The notes below the pieces were generated by a model. The model saw only the letters and a program-made list of their open reading frames with translations, was not told where the DNA came from and made no database searches. The position numbers were made by a program, and so were the translations under genes. Shown piece after piece: positions 50,359 to 60,796 of a stretch of 64,000 nucleotides of DNA. Within the stretch, counting starts at the first letter, position 1. Every line of letters begins with the position of its first letter. The stretch is from an uncultured Clostridia bacterium. Its GTDB lineage: Bacteria > Bacillota > Clostridia > Oscillospirales > Ruminococcaceae. Location of the stretch: assembly GCA_947363605.1 (NCBI GenBank), contig CANAQK010000002.1, forward strand, positions 1-64,000, read 5' to 3'.

Positions 50359-51786
50359 ATGAACCGACAGCAAAGGCTGATGAAAAGCGAATGGCTCCGC
50401 CTCCGCCGGAGAGGCTGGGGACTGTTCCTGTGCGGGGTAATTTTGCTGTCCGGCTTGTTTGTCCTGGCAGGCCGGGAATTTTTCTGGGCGCGTTCGATGG
50501 AGCGGTATACCAGCCCTGAAACCCTGGCGGCTGATGCCCGGAGGGAGATGGAACGGCTTCAGGCCGAACAGCCGGAGGGCTATGAGATCGACTTGGAAAA
50601 GCTCCGTTTCCTGTTGGAGGAAGGCGTTCCTTTATCCGAGCCTAACTGGCGTCTGGAAGCGGCAGAGCGGCTCGCGTCGGAACGGAAACAGCTGCTTTCC
50701 CTGTTGAAAAATGGTTTGGATGATGAACAGGAGCTGACCCTTCGGCTGGCCAGCCTGGGCAGGGACGAGAAGCTGATCCGTGCCGGGGATCCTGTACCCT
50801 ATCTGCAAAAAAAGCGGGCGGAAATGCAGCAGAATCCTGATTTAAGTGAAGAAGACCTGGCGCTGGCCCTTTGGAAGCTGGACTACCAGCTGGAATATGG
50901 GATTGCCGAGGAGGAAAACCACTGGAAATATCCGGTGTTTTCCGTCCTGTCCGGCAATATTGACCGGATGCGGGAATTGGAGCGGATGGCGGATGCCGGC
51001 TTTTTGGACAGCGGATATCAGAGGGAATATCAGCGTCTGGAACGGGAATTTGCCTTGGACTGTTACCGGTTGGAGCAGGGCCGTGAACGGATTGCGAACC
51101 CCGGCTCTGCGGACTACTGGGATTCGGAGCCCTTTTGGTCGGCGGCCTACCTAATCCAGCAGGAATACCGCCTGCCCATGCTGGTGCTGGCGCTCCTCTG
51201 TGGCCTGCTGTTTGGGCGGGATTTTTCCTCGGGACGGATGGCTCTTTTGTTTGGCTATCCCTATCGGCGGGGCCGGATTTTTTCCGCCCGGCTGAGCCTG
51301 TGGGGCCTGCTGACCGTCGGGGTAGGGCTGCTCCACTTTTTTGGTTCGATCCTGGCGGCCGGAAGCTTTTTCGGCTTTGGGGGCCTGTTTTCCCCGGCGC
51401 TGATCTGGACGGAAAGCGGGGTGCGGGAGCTTCCGGGGGTGCTTCCCCTGCTTTGGGAGCAGCTGCTGGACTTCCCTTATTATCTGCTGTTTGGGATGCT
51501 GGCCTGGACGCTGAATTGGCTGCTCTGCAACCCTTGGACAGCCGCTGGAGGGACAGCAGTGCTGGTCTTTCTCTGCAAGGCATTGGAAAGCCGGATTGCT
51601 TACGCAGAGCTGGTGAGCTGGACGCGGGTTTTGCTCTTTGGGAACCTGGACTTATCCCGGGTATTCCAGGATACCTCGATGTATTTTCAGAACCCGCCGC
51701 TGCTTTCGATCGTCCTGTTGCTTCTGCATGGCGGCATCCTGCTTTTGATCTCCTGGGACGCCTGCGTCCGCCGGGAATGGGGATAA
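50359..51786 (+). CDS. ABC-2-type permease subunit
   Basis: 475 residues. One N-terminal membrane span (GLFLCGVILLSGLFVLAG), a ~240-residue hydrophilic, Glu/Arg/Leu-rich external domain likely to be helical, then five or six more spans (MLVLALLCGLLFGRDFSSG; LSLWGLLTVGVGLLHFFGSI; ending SIVLLLLHGGILLLISW). Large loop after the first helix is typical of ABC-2 permeases. GGGAGGAAAC precedes the ATG. It pairs with the divergent ATPase; substrate unknown, perhaps a peptide or surface glycan. Confidence 0.78.
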   Translation: MNRQQRLMKSEWLRLRRRGWGLFLCGVILLSGLFVLAGREFFWARSMERYTSPETLAADARREMERLQAEQPEGYEIDLEKLRFLLEEGVPLSEPNWRLEAAERLASERKQLLSLLKNGLDDEQELTLRLASLGRDEKLIRAGDPVPYLQKKRAEMQQNPDLSEEDLALALWKLDYQLEYGIAEEENHWKYPVFSVLSGNIDRMRELERMADAGFLDSGYQREYQRLEREFALDCYRLEQGRERIANPGSADYWDSEPFWSAAYLIQQEYRLPMLVLALLCGLLFGRDFSSGRMALLFGYPYRRGRIFSARLSLWGLLTVGVGLLHFFGSILAAGSFFGFGGLFSPALIWTESGVRELPGVLPLLWEQLLDFPYYLLFGMLAWTLNWLLCNPWTAAGGTAVLVFLCKALESRIAYAELVSWTRVLLFGNLDLSRVFQDTSMYFQNPPLLSIVLLLLHGGILLLISWDACVRREWG

Positions 51787-51837
51787 AAGGGGCCCGGTCG
51801 GGGCAAACTGACAATTAACAAGAAGGAGAGATTGGAC

Positions 51838-52779
51838 ATGAAAGAGGGAGCAAGCTACAGTCAAAAAATCGCGGAGCGGATGTGGAACCTGCCGGATAAG
51901 GGGGAGGCCGAAAGCCGCCGTGAGGAAACCTTCATGGATGATATCATCCAAAAGGATCATATTGAAAGAAAACTGCTGAGCCGTTTAGAGGGGATTCAGA
52001 CCGTATTCGACGGCGGCGCAGGATGCGGGCGCTTTTCGATCCTGCTGGCAAAGCAGGGCTGCAAGGTCACGCACTTTGACATTTCCCAGTCCATGCTGGA
52101 CAAAGCGCGGGAGCTGGCGGAACAGGCGGGCGTGCTCGACCGGATCGATTTTGTGAAAGGCGCCCTGGAGGATTTAAGCGGTTATGCCGACCGTTCTTTT
52201 GACCTGGTGGTTTCCTTTGACGCTCCCATTTCATACACCTATCCCAATCAGGAGCGGGTGATCGGGGAATTGGTGCGGATTGCCAAAAAACGCGTGATGT
52301 TCAGTGTTTCGAGCCGTTTGGGGACGCTTCCCTACTTTTCGAACCCCATCCAGAAAAATTCTTTTATATTGGATGAAAATTCGGAGGATTCCTGGGTACA
52401 ATGGTGTATATCGAACCGGCAAAACGCAATTGATTCCTTCCGGTTTGAGAAAAGCCGGGTCGAACAGCTGGCGCTTGACGGGCTGCTGGGAGGGGAAACA
52501 GAGATTGAGGAGTATGAGCAGGGAGGCGCGCCCTGGTGTATTACGTATACCTTCCTGCCCGATGAGCTGGAAAGCCTGCTGCAAAGCTTCGGGGTGAAAA
52601 ATATCGAACTGGCAGGCCCGGGCGCGTATGCCCGAACCCTTCCCCGTGAAATATTGGTCAAAATCATGAAGGATCCCCAGCAGCGGGAGGACTTTTTAGA
52701 CTTCTGCTGTCAATATGACTCGAACCGCTTCGTCTGCGGAATGGGGAAGGACAATCTGTTCGCAATGGGCGACCTGTAG
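51838..52779 (+). CDS. class I SAM-dependent methyltransferase
   Basis: 313 residues from the ATG at 51838, nine bases after AAGGAGAG. VFDGGAGCGRFSILLAKQGCKVTHFDIS is motif I with the acidic end of strand 2, RIDFVKGALEDL motif II and FDLVVSFDAPISYTYP motif III. The C-terminal ~110 residues are specific to this protein. Last gene of the glycosyltransferase-ABC run (51 bases after the permease), so it could modify the exported product; inference only. Confidence 0.85.
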   Translation: MKEGASYSQKIAERMWNLPDKGEAESRREETFMDDIIQKDHIERKLLSRLEGIQTVFDGGAGCGRFSILLAKQGCKVTHFDISQSMLDKARELAEQAGVLDRIDFVKGALEDLSGYADRSFDLVVSFDAPISYTYPNQERVIGELVRIAKKRVMFSVSSRLGTLPYFSNPIQKNSFILDENSEDSWVQWCISNRQNAIDSFRFEKSRVEQLALDGLLGGETEIEEYEQGGAPWCITYTFLPDELESLLQSFGVKNIELAGPGAYARTLPREILVKIMKDPQQREDFLDFCCQYDSNRFVCGMGKDNLFAMGDL

Positions 52780-52852
52780 CCGTCCTTTTCCCCACGATGG
52801 GCCGCTCGATTGATAGAAAACTCTACTGATACTTCCTAAGGAGGTTCGTCCC

Positions 52853-53791
52853 ATGAAAAAATTGATTGTTTCCCTGCTGCTGGCCTGTATGCTTTTTGCC
52901 GGCTGTAAACCCAATCCGGTGCCCGAGTCGCCCTCTTCGGCGCTTTCTTCGGCACCGCCGTCTTCTCAGCCGGCTCCTTCCTCCGAGCCTGAAAGCCTGC
53001 CGGAATCTGAACCGGAGCCTTCTTCTGAGCCGGAATCCGAACCGGAACAGCCCGCGAATGCGGAACCCCTGGTAGTCGAAGGCGTGGACCTCTCCGACTT
53101 GGACCAGTATGAAAACGAAAAAAAGGGCTGGGGCCAAGGCTACGAGGTGGACGAGCTGAACCGTCCGACTTCCTGTAACCTGTATCAGGAAAAATATGGG
53201 GAGTATGGGGCGCTTTTTATCAAAGAAGCCGATGAGAAAAAGATGTACCTCACCTTCGATGAAGGCTATGAAAACGGCTATACGGAAAAAATCCTGGATA
53301 CCCTCAAGGAAAAGGAATGCCCGGCGGTCTTTTTTGTAACCCTTTCCTATGTGAAGGCGAACCCCGGGTTGATCCGCCGGATGATTGACGAGGGCCATGT
53401 GGTCGGCAATCACAGCAATCATCACAAATCCATGCCGACTTTGAGCGCAGAGGAAGCAGTCACGGAGATTACCGACCTGCATAATTATATGCTGGAGGAA
53501 TATCAGTATACCATGACCCTCTTCCGCCCGCCGATGGGCGAATGGTCCACCCGTACTGCGGTGATTGCTAAACGGCTGGGCTATCAGACCGTTTTGTGGA
53601 GCTTTGCCTATAAGGATTACGACGTTGACGCTCAGATGGGGGTCGAGAAAGCTTTCCCCCGGGTGACAGGGGCCGCGCATCCGGGTGCGGTCTACCTGCT
53701 TCATGCCGTGTCGAAGGACAATACCGAGATGCTTGGCGATGTGATCGACAATCTCCGGGAGCAGGGGTATTCCCTGGAAAAGCTGGCCTGA
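52853..53791 (+). CDS. PdaA-like polysaccharide deacetylase lipoprotein
   Basis: 312 residues. Lipoprotein signal with LFAGC lipobox (Cys18), then a 50-residue Ser/Pro/Glu linker, then a carbohydrate esterase 4 domain. TFDEGYENGYTEKILDTL is the PdaA/PdaB-type catalytic motif (TFDxGYENG rather than TFDDGP), GNHSNHH the metal-binding His pair, and FRPPMGEWS the next motif. PdaA removes acetyl groups from muramic acid to make cortex muramic-lactam in spores; a related role is likely. AAGGAGG precedes the ATG. Confidence 0.9.
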   Translation: MKKLIVSLLLACMLFAGCKPNPVPESPSSALSSAPPSSQPAPSSEPESLPESEPEPSSEPESEPEQPANAEPLVVEGVDLSDLDQYENEKKGWGQGYEVDELNRPTSCNLYQEKYGEYGALFIKEADEKKMYLTFDEGYENGYTEKILDTLKEKECPAVFFVTLSYVKANPGLIRRMIDEGHVVGNHSNHHKSMPTLSAEEAVTEITDLHNYMLEEYQYTMTLFRPPMGEWSTRTAVIAKRLGYQTVLWSFAYKDYDVDAQMGVEKAFPRVTGAAHPGAVYLLHAVSKDNTEMLGDVIDNLREQGYSLEKLA

Positions 53792-53800
53792 GCCAAAAGA

Positions 53801-53828
53801 AGCCCTGCGGGATTCCCGCAGGGCTTTC
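53801..53828. terminator. terminator between convergent pdaA-like gene and cimA
   Basis: AGCCCTGCGGG/CCCGCAGGGCT with a three-base loop and TTTC after it. Confidence 0.75.
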
Positions 53829-53849
53829 AGGTTCGTTTGGGGGGATTTC

Positions 53850-55418
53850 TTAAGAACTGCTCTTCATCAGGCGGTATTCAATCGAATCCATCAGAGCGTG
53901 GAGGGAGGCCTCGACAATATCCCGGGAAACCCCGATCGTGGTCCAGATTTCCTCACCGTTGGTGGTGGTAATCAATACCCGGACGACGGCGGCGGTGGCG
54001 TCGCTGGACTCGATGACCCGCACCTTGTAGTCGGTTAGCCGGAGCCTCAAGACTTTGGGATAAAAATGGGACACGGCTTTTTTCAGCGCCAGATCCAGCG
54101 CATGGACGGGGCCGTCGCCTTCAGCCGCTGTGATCTCGGACTGTTCCCCCACCTTGATCTTGATTAAAGCCGAGGACAGCCCGGAATCCGCCCCGGCTTC
54201 CTGTTCGCCGATCACCTTGAACCGTTCCAGCTGGAAAAAGGGATGGAAACGCCCCAGCTTCTTGGTTATCAGCAATTCCAGGCTGGCGGCGGCGGATTCA
54301 AACAGGAAGCCCTCCTTTTCCAGCGCTTTGAGGGAGTCGGTCAGCAGCTGGGCTTCGGGTGAATCCTTGGTAATGCTGGAGTCGACCTCCCGGATCATGG
54401 AGAGCAGAGCCGCCCGGCCGGAAACCTCGGAAACCAGGATGTTCCGCTTATTCCCCACGCTTTCCGGGGCGATATGCTCAAAGGAAGAGGGGTTTTTCCG
54501 CACGCCGTCCACATGCATTCCGCCTTTATGGGAAAAGGCGGAGGAACCAACATACGGAAGGCTGTTGTCCAGGGTGATGTTGGCGACTTCTGCAATATAC
54601 CGGGCGGTTTTAGTCAGGCTTTCCATACATTCCTCTTTGATGCAGCGGTATCCCCGTTTCAGCTGGAGGGAGGGGATCAGGGAGGAAAGGTTGGTATTGC
54701 CGCAGCGTTCCCCGAACCCAAGAAAAGTCCCCTGCACCTGGACGGCGCCGGCTTCGACCGCCATCAGGGAGTTCGCCACTGCACAGCCGATGTCGTTATG
54801 GCAGTGAATCCCGATCGGGGTGGCCGTCACACTGCATACTTCTGCTGTAATCCGGGCGATCTCATCCGGGAAGCAGCCGCCGTTCGTATCGCAGAGGACC
54901 AGCAGATCCGCCCCGCCTGTCTGGGCGGCCTCCAGACAGGAAAGCGCATATTCTGCGCTGCCCTTATAGCCGTCAAAGAAGTGCTCCGCATCGAAAAAGA
55001 CAGTTTTCCCCTGCTGCTTCAGGAAGCGCACCGTATCCAGGATCATTTGGAGGTTGTTCTCCAAGGAAGTATTCAGCACCTCTGTGACCTGCATCACGCT
55101 GGATTTCCCGAAGATGGCCACGGTATCCGTATTGGCTTGGAGCAGGGCGAGAAGCCCCGGATCCTCCTCCGCCCGCAGTTCCCGCCGGCGGGTGGAGCCG
55201 AAAGCCACCAGCTTGGCATTTTCCAGGGCCAGACGGTCGGCAATCGAAAAAAATTCCATGTCCTTGGGATTGGAAAACGGGTTCCCCGCTTCGATATAGG
55301 CAACGGACTGCTGATCCAGCCGCCGGGCGATGTCCAGCTTATCGTGCAGAGTGAAGGAAATCCCCTCGGCCTGCGCCCCGTCGCGCAGGGTGGAATCCAG
55401 GATCTGGATGTCTTTCAT
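53850..55418 (-). CDS. cimA: citramalate synthase
   Basis: 522 residues. IQILDSTLRDGAQAEGISF is the isopropylmalate/citramalate-synthase start, HCHNDIGCAVANSLMAVEAGA the HxH metal site, and GTFLGFGERCGNTNL the family signature; the C-terminal LeuA-type regulatory domain (about residues 390-515) is present. The length and the DGAQAEG motif fit CimA rather than LeuA (DGxQxPG). It condenses acetyl-CoA and pyruvate to citramalate, giving 2-oxobutyrate for isoleucine without threonine. The ilvBNC genes lie 2 kb away. GAAAGGAG precedes the ATG. Confidence 0.9.
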   Translation of the reverse strand: MKDIQILDSTLRDGAQAEGISFTLHDKLDIARRLDQQSVAYIEAGNPFSNPKDMEFFSIADRLALENAKLVAFGSTRRRELRAEEDPGLLALLQANTDTVAIFGKSSVMQVTEVLNTSLENNLQMILDTVRFLKQQGKTVFFDAEHFFDGYKGSAEYALSCLEAAQTGGADLLVLCDTNGGCFPDEIARITAEVCSVTATPIGIHCHNDIGCAVANSLMAVEAGAVQVQGTFLGFGERCGNTNLSSLIPSLQLKRGYRCIKEECMESLTKTARYIAEVANITLDNSLPYVGSSAFSHKGGMHVDGVRKNPSSFEHIAPESVGNKRNILVSEVSGRAALLSMIREVDSSITKDSPEAQLLTDSLKALEKEGFLFESAAASLELLITKKLGRFHPFFQLERFKVIGEQEAGADSGLSSALIKIKVGEQSEITAAEGDGPVHALDLALKKAVSHFYPKVLRLRLTDYKVRVIESSDATAAVVRVLITTTNGEEIWTTIGVSRDIVEASLHALMDSIEYRLMKSSS

Positions 55419-55481
55419 AGTCGGAAACTCCTTTCGCGGAAGAGTTTGTTCAAACCGGCGTATACGTTTTAAGCGGTTTGG

Positions 55482-56519
55482 CTATTCCCCGGCGGGTTCG
55501 CCTTCTTCTCCGGAGGAGGCCGGCTCCGAGGAGGAACCTTCTCCGGCCGGGGCGGAGGAGGAAGCATTGGGATACATCTGATTCCGGATCAGCTTGAGGG
55601 AGTTCAGAACCTGGAAGCTCTTCTGGGAGATCCCTCTGCCCAGCACTGGGATAAAGGCATTATTCTGGATCGCGCTCCATTCGGCAAAGCGTTCGTCGTT
55701 TTTCAGCGCCTCCAGATCCATCCCCTCGTCGTAGAGGATGACGTCCGGGTTCATTCCGGCGATCAGCTCTTCTTCCAAGGTGTAGCAGGTCATCCCCGGC
55801 GCGGCGTTATCGGCGATCAGCTCCAGCAGAGCGCCCTCGTAGGTATCTTCCGTGGCGATCAGGGAGAGGTTTTCTTTGAAATAAAGCGCCTTTTTCCGGG
55901 CGGAGGATACCGAATCGGAAATTTCTTCCGCATCCTGCTCATACTGGGCGATCAGGGGATTGGCTTTGCCGGCTTCGGCGTTCTGCCCTTCCATGACCAA
56001 GATGATGTTCCGGTAGGTTTCCTTCAGGCCGCCGATGGAGGACAGGTCGCAGACAACGACTTTGATGTTGACCTCGTTCAGCAGCCGGAGTTCCTCTGTG
56101 CTCATGGGGAGGGTGGTGAAAACGACCTCAGGCATCAGGCGGCCGATCTCCTCCAGATTGGGGTTCAGCGCGGTGCCGATCTGGCCGATCTCGGTAGGGA
56201 CATTGACGTAAAGCGCATCGATCTTTTTCTGCTTTTCGTCTTTTTCTTCGGATTCCGGTTCCTCCGGCAGCGGGTTGGGGATGGTGTCCTCATCCGAGTA
56301 AGCGATAATCTGCCGCTGGTACCCCAACTCCAGCAGCAGGTCGGTCAGTGCGGAGGAAAGGGATCCCACCACCCGGGGCGCTTTTTCAATGGAAACGCCG
56401 GAGGCCGTTACCGGGTAATCCGGGATTTCAGGGACGGGCTCCTCGCCGCAGCCGGCCAGCGGGAGGGTCAGAAGCAGGGATAGGGCCAGGGCCAGCAAGG
56501 CCCGGAGATTTTTTTTCAT
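55482..56519 (-). CDS. periplasmic-binding-protein-like lipoprotein (siderophore/cobalamin type)
   Basis: 345 residues. Lipoprotein signal ending LPLAGC, then a BtuF/FepB-like domain (PF01497): APRVVGSLSSALTDLLLELG at the start, PNLEEIGRLMPEVVFTT in the middle, a long backbone helix, and EELIAGMNPDVILYDEG. An acidic insertion (EEPESEEKDEKQKK) and a C-terminal Ser/Glu/Ala tail are unusual. No permease or ATPase gene is adjacent, so ligand and partners are unknown; it could be a solitary binding or sensing protein. 63 bases before cimA on the same strand. Confidence 0.8.
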   Translation of the reverse strand: MKKNLRALLALALSLLLTLPLAGCGEEPVPEIPDYPVTASGVSIEKAPRVVGSLSSALTDLLLELGYQRQIIAYSDEDTIPNPLPEEPESEEKDEKQKKIDALYVNVPTEIGQIGTALNPNLEEIGRLMPEVVFTTLPMSTEELRLLNEVNIKVVVCDLSSIGGLKETYRNIILVMEGQNAEAGKANPLIAQYEQDAEEISDSVSSARKKALYFKENLSLIATEDTYEGALLELIADNAAPGMTCYTLEEELIAGMNPDVILYDEGMDLEALKNDERFAEWSAIQNNAFIPVLGRGISQKSFQVLNSLKLIRNQMYPNASSSAPAGEGSSSEPASSGEEGEPAGE

Positions 56520-56600
56520 AGCAATCAGTTCCTTTATTGGTGTCCGCCAAAAGGGACGGGTTTCAGCGCGGCGGCCTGTTTACGCCGCCGAATCTCTTTC

Positions 56601-56629
56601 AGGATACCATGAACAGCGGGCAAATTCAA
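56601..56629 (-). promoter_or_regulatory. promoter of the binding-protein lipoprotein gene (and possibly cimA)
   Basis: On the minus strand TTGAAT (56629-56624), 17-base spacer, TATCCT (56606-56601), about 80 bases before the start. Confidence 0.55.
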
Positions 56630-56711
56630 CTGGGGAAGGGGATTTTTCACGTTTTTTCCAGAAGACGGAAAGCTCTTTGCTAAAAATTTTATCGCTTTAA
56701 CTTAAAAAGGT

Positions 56712-56740
56712 TTGCATTTAACCGCGTTTCGACTTATAAT
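56712..56740 (+). promoter_or_regulatory. rightward promoter reading into a hairpin array
   Basis: TTGCAT (56712-56717), 17-base spacer, TATAAT (56735-56740). The next gene, ilvB, is 580 bases away behind four hairpin blocks; this may be the ilvBNC promoter with a long structured leader, or drive a non-coding RNA. A TATAAT at 57239-57244 lacks a good -35 box. Confidence 0.6.
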
Positions 56741-56750
56741 AATGTCAGTT

Positions 56751-56835
56751 GAATAAACCGCAGCGTGGTTTATTCGCGGGCCGGCAGGCCTGCAATTTCG
56801 GTAAAATGGCATATATATGCCATTTTACCGAAATT
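56751..56835. repeat. hairpin plus perfect 42-base palindrome
   Basis: GAATAAACC/GGTTTATTC (56751-56775), then a palindrome from AATTTCGGTAAAATGGC at 56794 to its exact complement ending at 56835, with no loop bases. Immediately precedes family A copy 5. Confidence 0.9.
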
Positions 56836-56863
56836 CAGATATTGTTACAATGCGGATTCCTGC

Positions 56864-57046
56864 TATAGTCAACGCACTTGAAAAGAAGCCAATGCTTCTT
56901 TTCACTACTGCGGCATATCATGCCGCAGTGGGCCGCGAAGCGGCCATGCGGTAGGGCTTCATAGACGGCGCACAGCGCATTTTATGCGCGAACGGGCAAA
57001 GCCTGACTTGAAAATCGGCATCCGATTTGAGGGTGTGCCGACTATA
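56864..57046 (+). repeat. family A multi-hairpin element, copy 5
   Basis: TATAGTCAACGCAC to GTGCCGACTATA. The last hairpin differs from other copies (TGAAAATCGG/CCGATTTGAGG in place of CCCTCCAATC/GATTGGAGGG). It abuts the family D copy at 57045. Confidence 0.95.
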
Positions 57047-57180
57047 TAGTATTACTTCCGAACTGAAAGGTCGGAAGTAATATCTGCCATGTTTTACGGT
57101 TGCCGCCGGTTACGGCGGCGAGCAAAACGGCTCAAATCAAATGTATTATTTCCGAATTTTTAATTCGGAAATAATATGAC
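57045..57180 (-). repeat. family D multi-hairpin element, copy 2
   Basis: Inverted relative to 36991-37130, with the same stems: ATTACTTCCGA/TCGGAAGTAAT, GCCGCC/GGCGGC and ATTATTTCCGAATT/AATTCGGAAATAAT. Its TATAGTATTAC end shares TATA with the family A end, so one element appears to have inserted at the edge of the other. Confidence 0.85.
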
Positions 57181-57318
57181 CATACTGCAGCAGGAGGTGC
57201 AAGGCTTTCAAGGCTCGCTGGCTTTGTTCAGTATGCGTTATAATAAAAGAACAATGGGCAAAGCCGCCGGTTTGGAAAAGCGCTTTGCCTGAAAACAGGA
57301 AGGAAAGGATGGGATCGG

Positions 57319-58932
57319 ATGAGAATGACAGCGGCGCAGGCGATGGCAGAATGCTTACAGCGGGAGGCTGTCCCGGTGGTGTTCGGGCTGCCGGGAGCGG
57401 CGATCTGCCCGTTTTACGATGCACTTTCCCAAACAGAGATCCGGCATATCCTGGTACGCCAGGAGCAGAACGCCGCCCATGCCGCTTCCGGCTATGCCCG
57501 GATATCTGGCCGCCCCGGCGTCTGTATTGCCACCTCGGGGCCGGGTGCGCTGAACCTGATTACCGGTATTGCCACTGCCTACATGGATTCGATCCCGCTG
57601 GTAGTGATTACGGGGCAGGTTGTCAGCGACCTGCTGGGCCGGGATGTGTTCCAGGAAGCGGATATCACCGGCTCCTGCGAGCCCTTTGTCAAACACAGCT
57701 ATCTGGTCAAGAGGGCGGAGGACATCCCGCGCATCTTTAAGGAGGCGTTCCATATTGCCTCGACTGGGCGGAACGGCCCGGTTCTGATTGATGTCCCGAT
57801 GGATGTGCAGAAAGCCGAGTTGGATTTTGCCTATCCGGAAAAAGCGGAAATCCGCAGCTATAAGCCCAGCAGCCAGGGGCATCCCGGCCAGATTAAACGG
57901 GTGCTGGCCGCCTTGAAGGAGGCTGAACGGCCCTTGATCTGTGCGGGCGGCGGCGTTTTTTCCGCCAAGGCGGAGGAGGAGCTGCGGGTCTTCTCCGAGC
58001 GGTCTGGGATCCCGGTGGTTACGACCATGATGGGGATTTCTTCCATACCGCCCCAGTATCCGCGGAATCTCGGCATGATCGGGATGCACGGAGCGCCTTC
58101 CGCCAACCGGGCCATGAATGCGGCAGATTTGCTCCTGCTGATCGGGGCGCGGGTCGGTGACCGGGCCATTATGTCCCCAATGGGGCTGTCCCAGTCCGCT
58201 ACGATTATCCATATTGATATCGACCCGGCGGAAATCGGGAAGAATATGGGGACGGATATCCCGCTGGTCGGGGACGCAAGGCAGATCCTGCTCCAGCTTC
58301 TGGAAAAGCTGGACAGCCCTCCGGTCCCGGATTGGACGGCAGAGTACCGCCCGGCATCCCCGGTCCAGCCCGTTCCCGTGAAGGAAGGCTGTGTCTGTGC
58401 CAAAGCCGTTATGGCCTCGCTCTTCCGCCAGGCGGAAGAGGATGCTGTGCTGGCGGCGGATGTCGGTCAGAACCAGATCTGGTCGGCTCGGGGATACCGG
58501 CTGGCACGGGGACGCTTCCTGACCTCGGGCGGCATGGGGACGATGGGCTATTCGATCCCAGCGGCTTATGGGGCCAAGCTGGCCGCGCCGGAACGGCAGG
58601 TCATTGCGGTTTGCGGGGATGGGTCGTTCCAGATGCAGATGATGGAGCTGGCAACCCTTTGTGCAAACCGCATCCCGGTGAAAATGCTGGTGATGAATAA
58701 CGGACGGCTCGGGATGGTCCGGGAGCTCCAGGACTTGCATTATGGGGGCCGTCAGGCTGGCGTTCTGCTGGATGGGAACCCGGATTTTGCCAAGCTGGCG
58801 GAGGCCTATGGCATCCGGGCACGGACACTTTCAAATGCGTCCGAGATCGACCGCTGTGTGCAGGAGCTGCTGGAAAGCGACGTCCCCTTCCTGCTGGAAT
58901 GCCGGATTGACCCGGCGGAACCCACACTGTAA
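57319..58932 (+). CDS. ilvB: acetolactate synthase, large catalytic subunit
   Basis: 537 residues. FGLPGAAICPFYDAL and RQEQNAAHAASGYARISGRPGVC contain the ThDP-activating Glu; GDGSFQMQMMELATLCANRIPVKMLVMNN is the ThDP-binding GDG...NN motif. It condenses two pyruvates (valine/leucine) or pyruvate and 2-oxobutyrate (isoleucine). A little shorter than the 550-570 residues common for IlvB. AAGGAAAGG lies upstream. The ilvN gene follows after 13 bases, so it is the biosynthetic, regulated enzyme. Confidence 0.95.
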   Translation: MRMTAAQAMAECLQREAVPVVFGLPGAAICPFYDALSQTEIRHILVRQEQNAAHAASGYARISGRPGVCIATSGPGALNLITGIATAYMDSIPLVVITGQVVSDLLGRDVFQEADITGSCEPFVKHSYLVKRAEDIPRIFKEAFHIASTGRNGPVLIDVPMDVQKAELDFAYPEKAEIRSYKPSSQGHPGQIKRVLAALKEAERPLICAGGGVFSAKAEEELRVFSERSGIPVVTTMMGISSIPPQYPRNLGMIGMHGAPSANRAMNAADLLLLIGARVGDRAIMSPMGLSQSATIIHIDIDPAEIGKNMGTDIPLVGDARQILLQLLEKLDSPPVPDWTAEYRPASPVQPVPVKEGCVCAKAVMASLFRQAEEDAVLAADVGQNQIWSARGYRLARGRFLTSGGMGTMGYSIPAAYGAKLAAPERQVIAVCGDGSFQMQMMELATLCANRIPVKMLVMNNGRLGMVRELQDLHYGGRQAGVLLDGNPDFAKLAEAYGIRARTLSNASEIDRCVQELLESDVPFLLECRIDPAEPTL

Positions 58933-58945
58933 AGGAGGCGGGAGG

Positions 58946-60516
<1,571 letters not shown>

Positions 60517-60537
60517 TCCCGGCTGTGAAGAAACTGG

Positions 60538-60574
60538 AAGGCCGTTCCCTGCGGTAAGCGGGGAACGGCCTTTT
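60538..60574 (+). terminator. ilvBNC terminator
   Basis: AAGGCCGTTCCC/GGGAACGGCCTT with an eleven-base loop, then TT. Confidence 0.8.
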
Positions 60575-60582
60575 GAGCTTGT

Positions 60583-60758
60583 TATAGTCAACGCACGTGA
60601 AAAGAAGCATTGGCTTCTTTTCACCACTGCGGCATTATGCCGCAGTGGGCCGCGAAGCGGCCATGCGGTAGGGCTTCATAGACGGCGCACAGCGCATTTT
60701 ATGTGCGGACAGGCAAAGCCTGACCCTCAAAGCGGGCACCGATTTGAGGGTGTGCTAT
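60583..60758 (+). repeat. family A multi-hairpin element, copy 6
   Basis: TATAGTCAACGCACG at the left; the right end is eroded (GTGTGCTATA rather than GTGTGCCGACTATA). The CACTGCGGCAT stem has a shortened loop. Lies between the ilvC terminator and the 3' end of the convergent ypeB gene. Confidence 0.95.
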
Positions 60759-60796
60759 ATTTCATTCTAATTTACAGCAGGGTAATTTCAGCAGAC

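Noticed and set aside
10230..57180. Repeated palindromes considered as CRISPR arrays or tRNA clusters
   Set aside because: Copies are dispersed, not regularly spaced with unique spacers; no cas genes, and the hairpins do not form cloverleafs.
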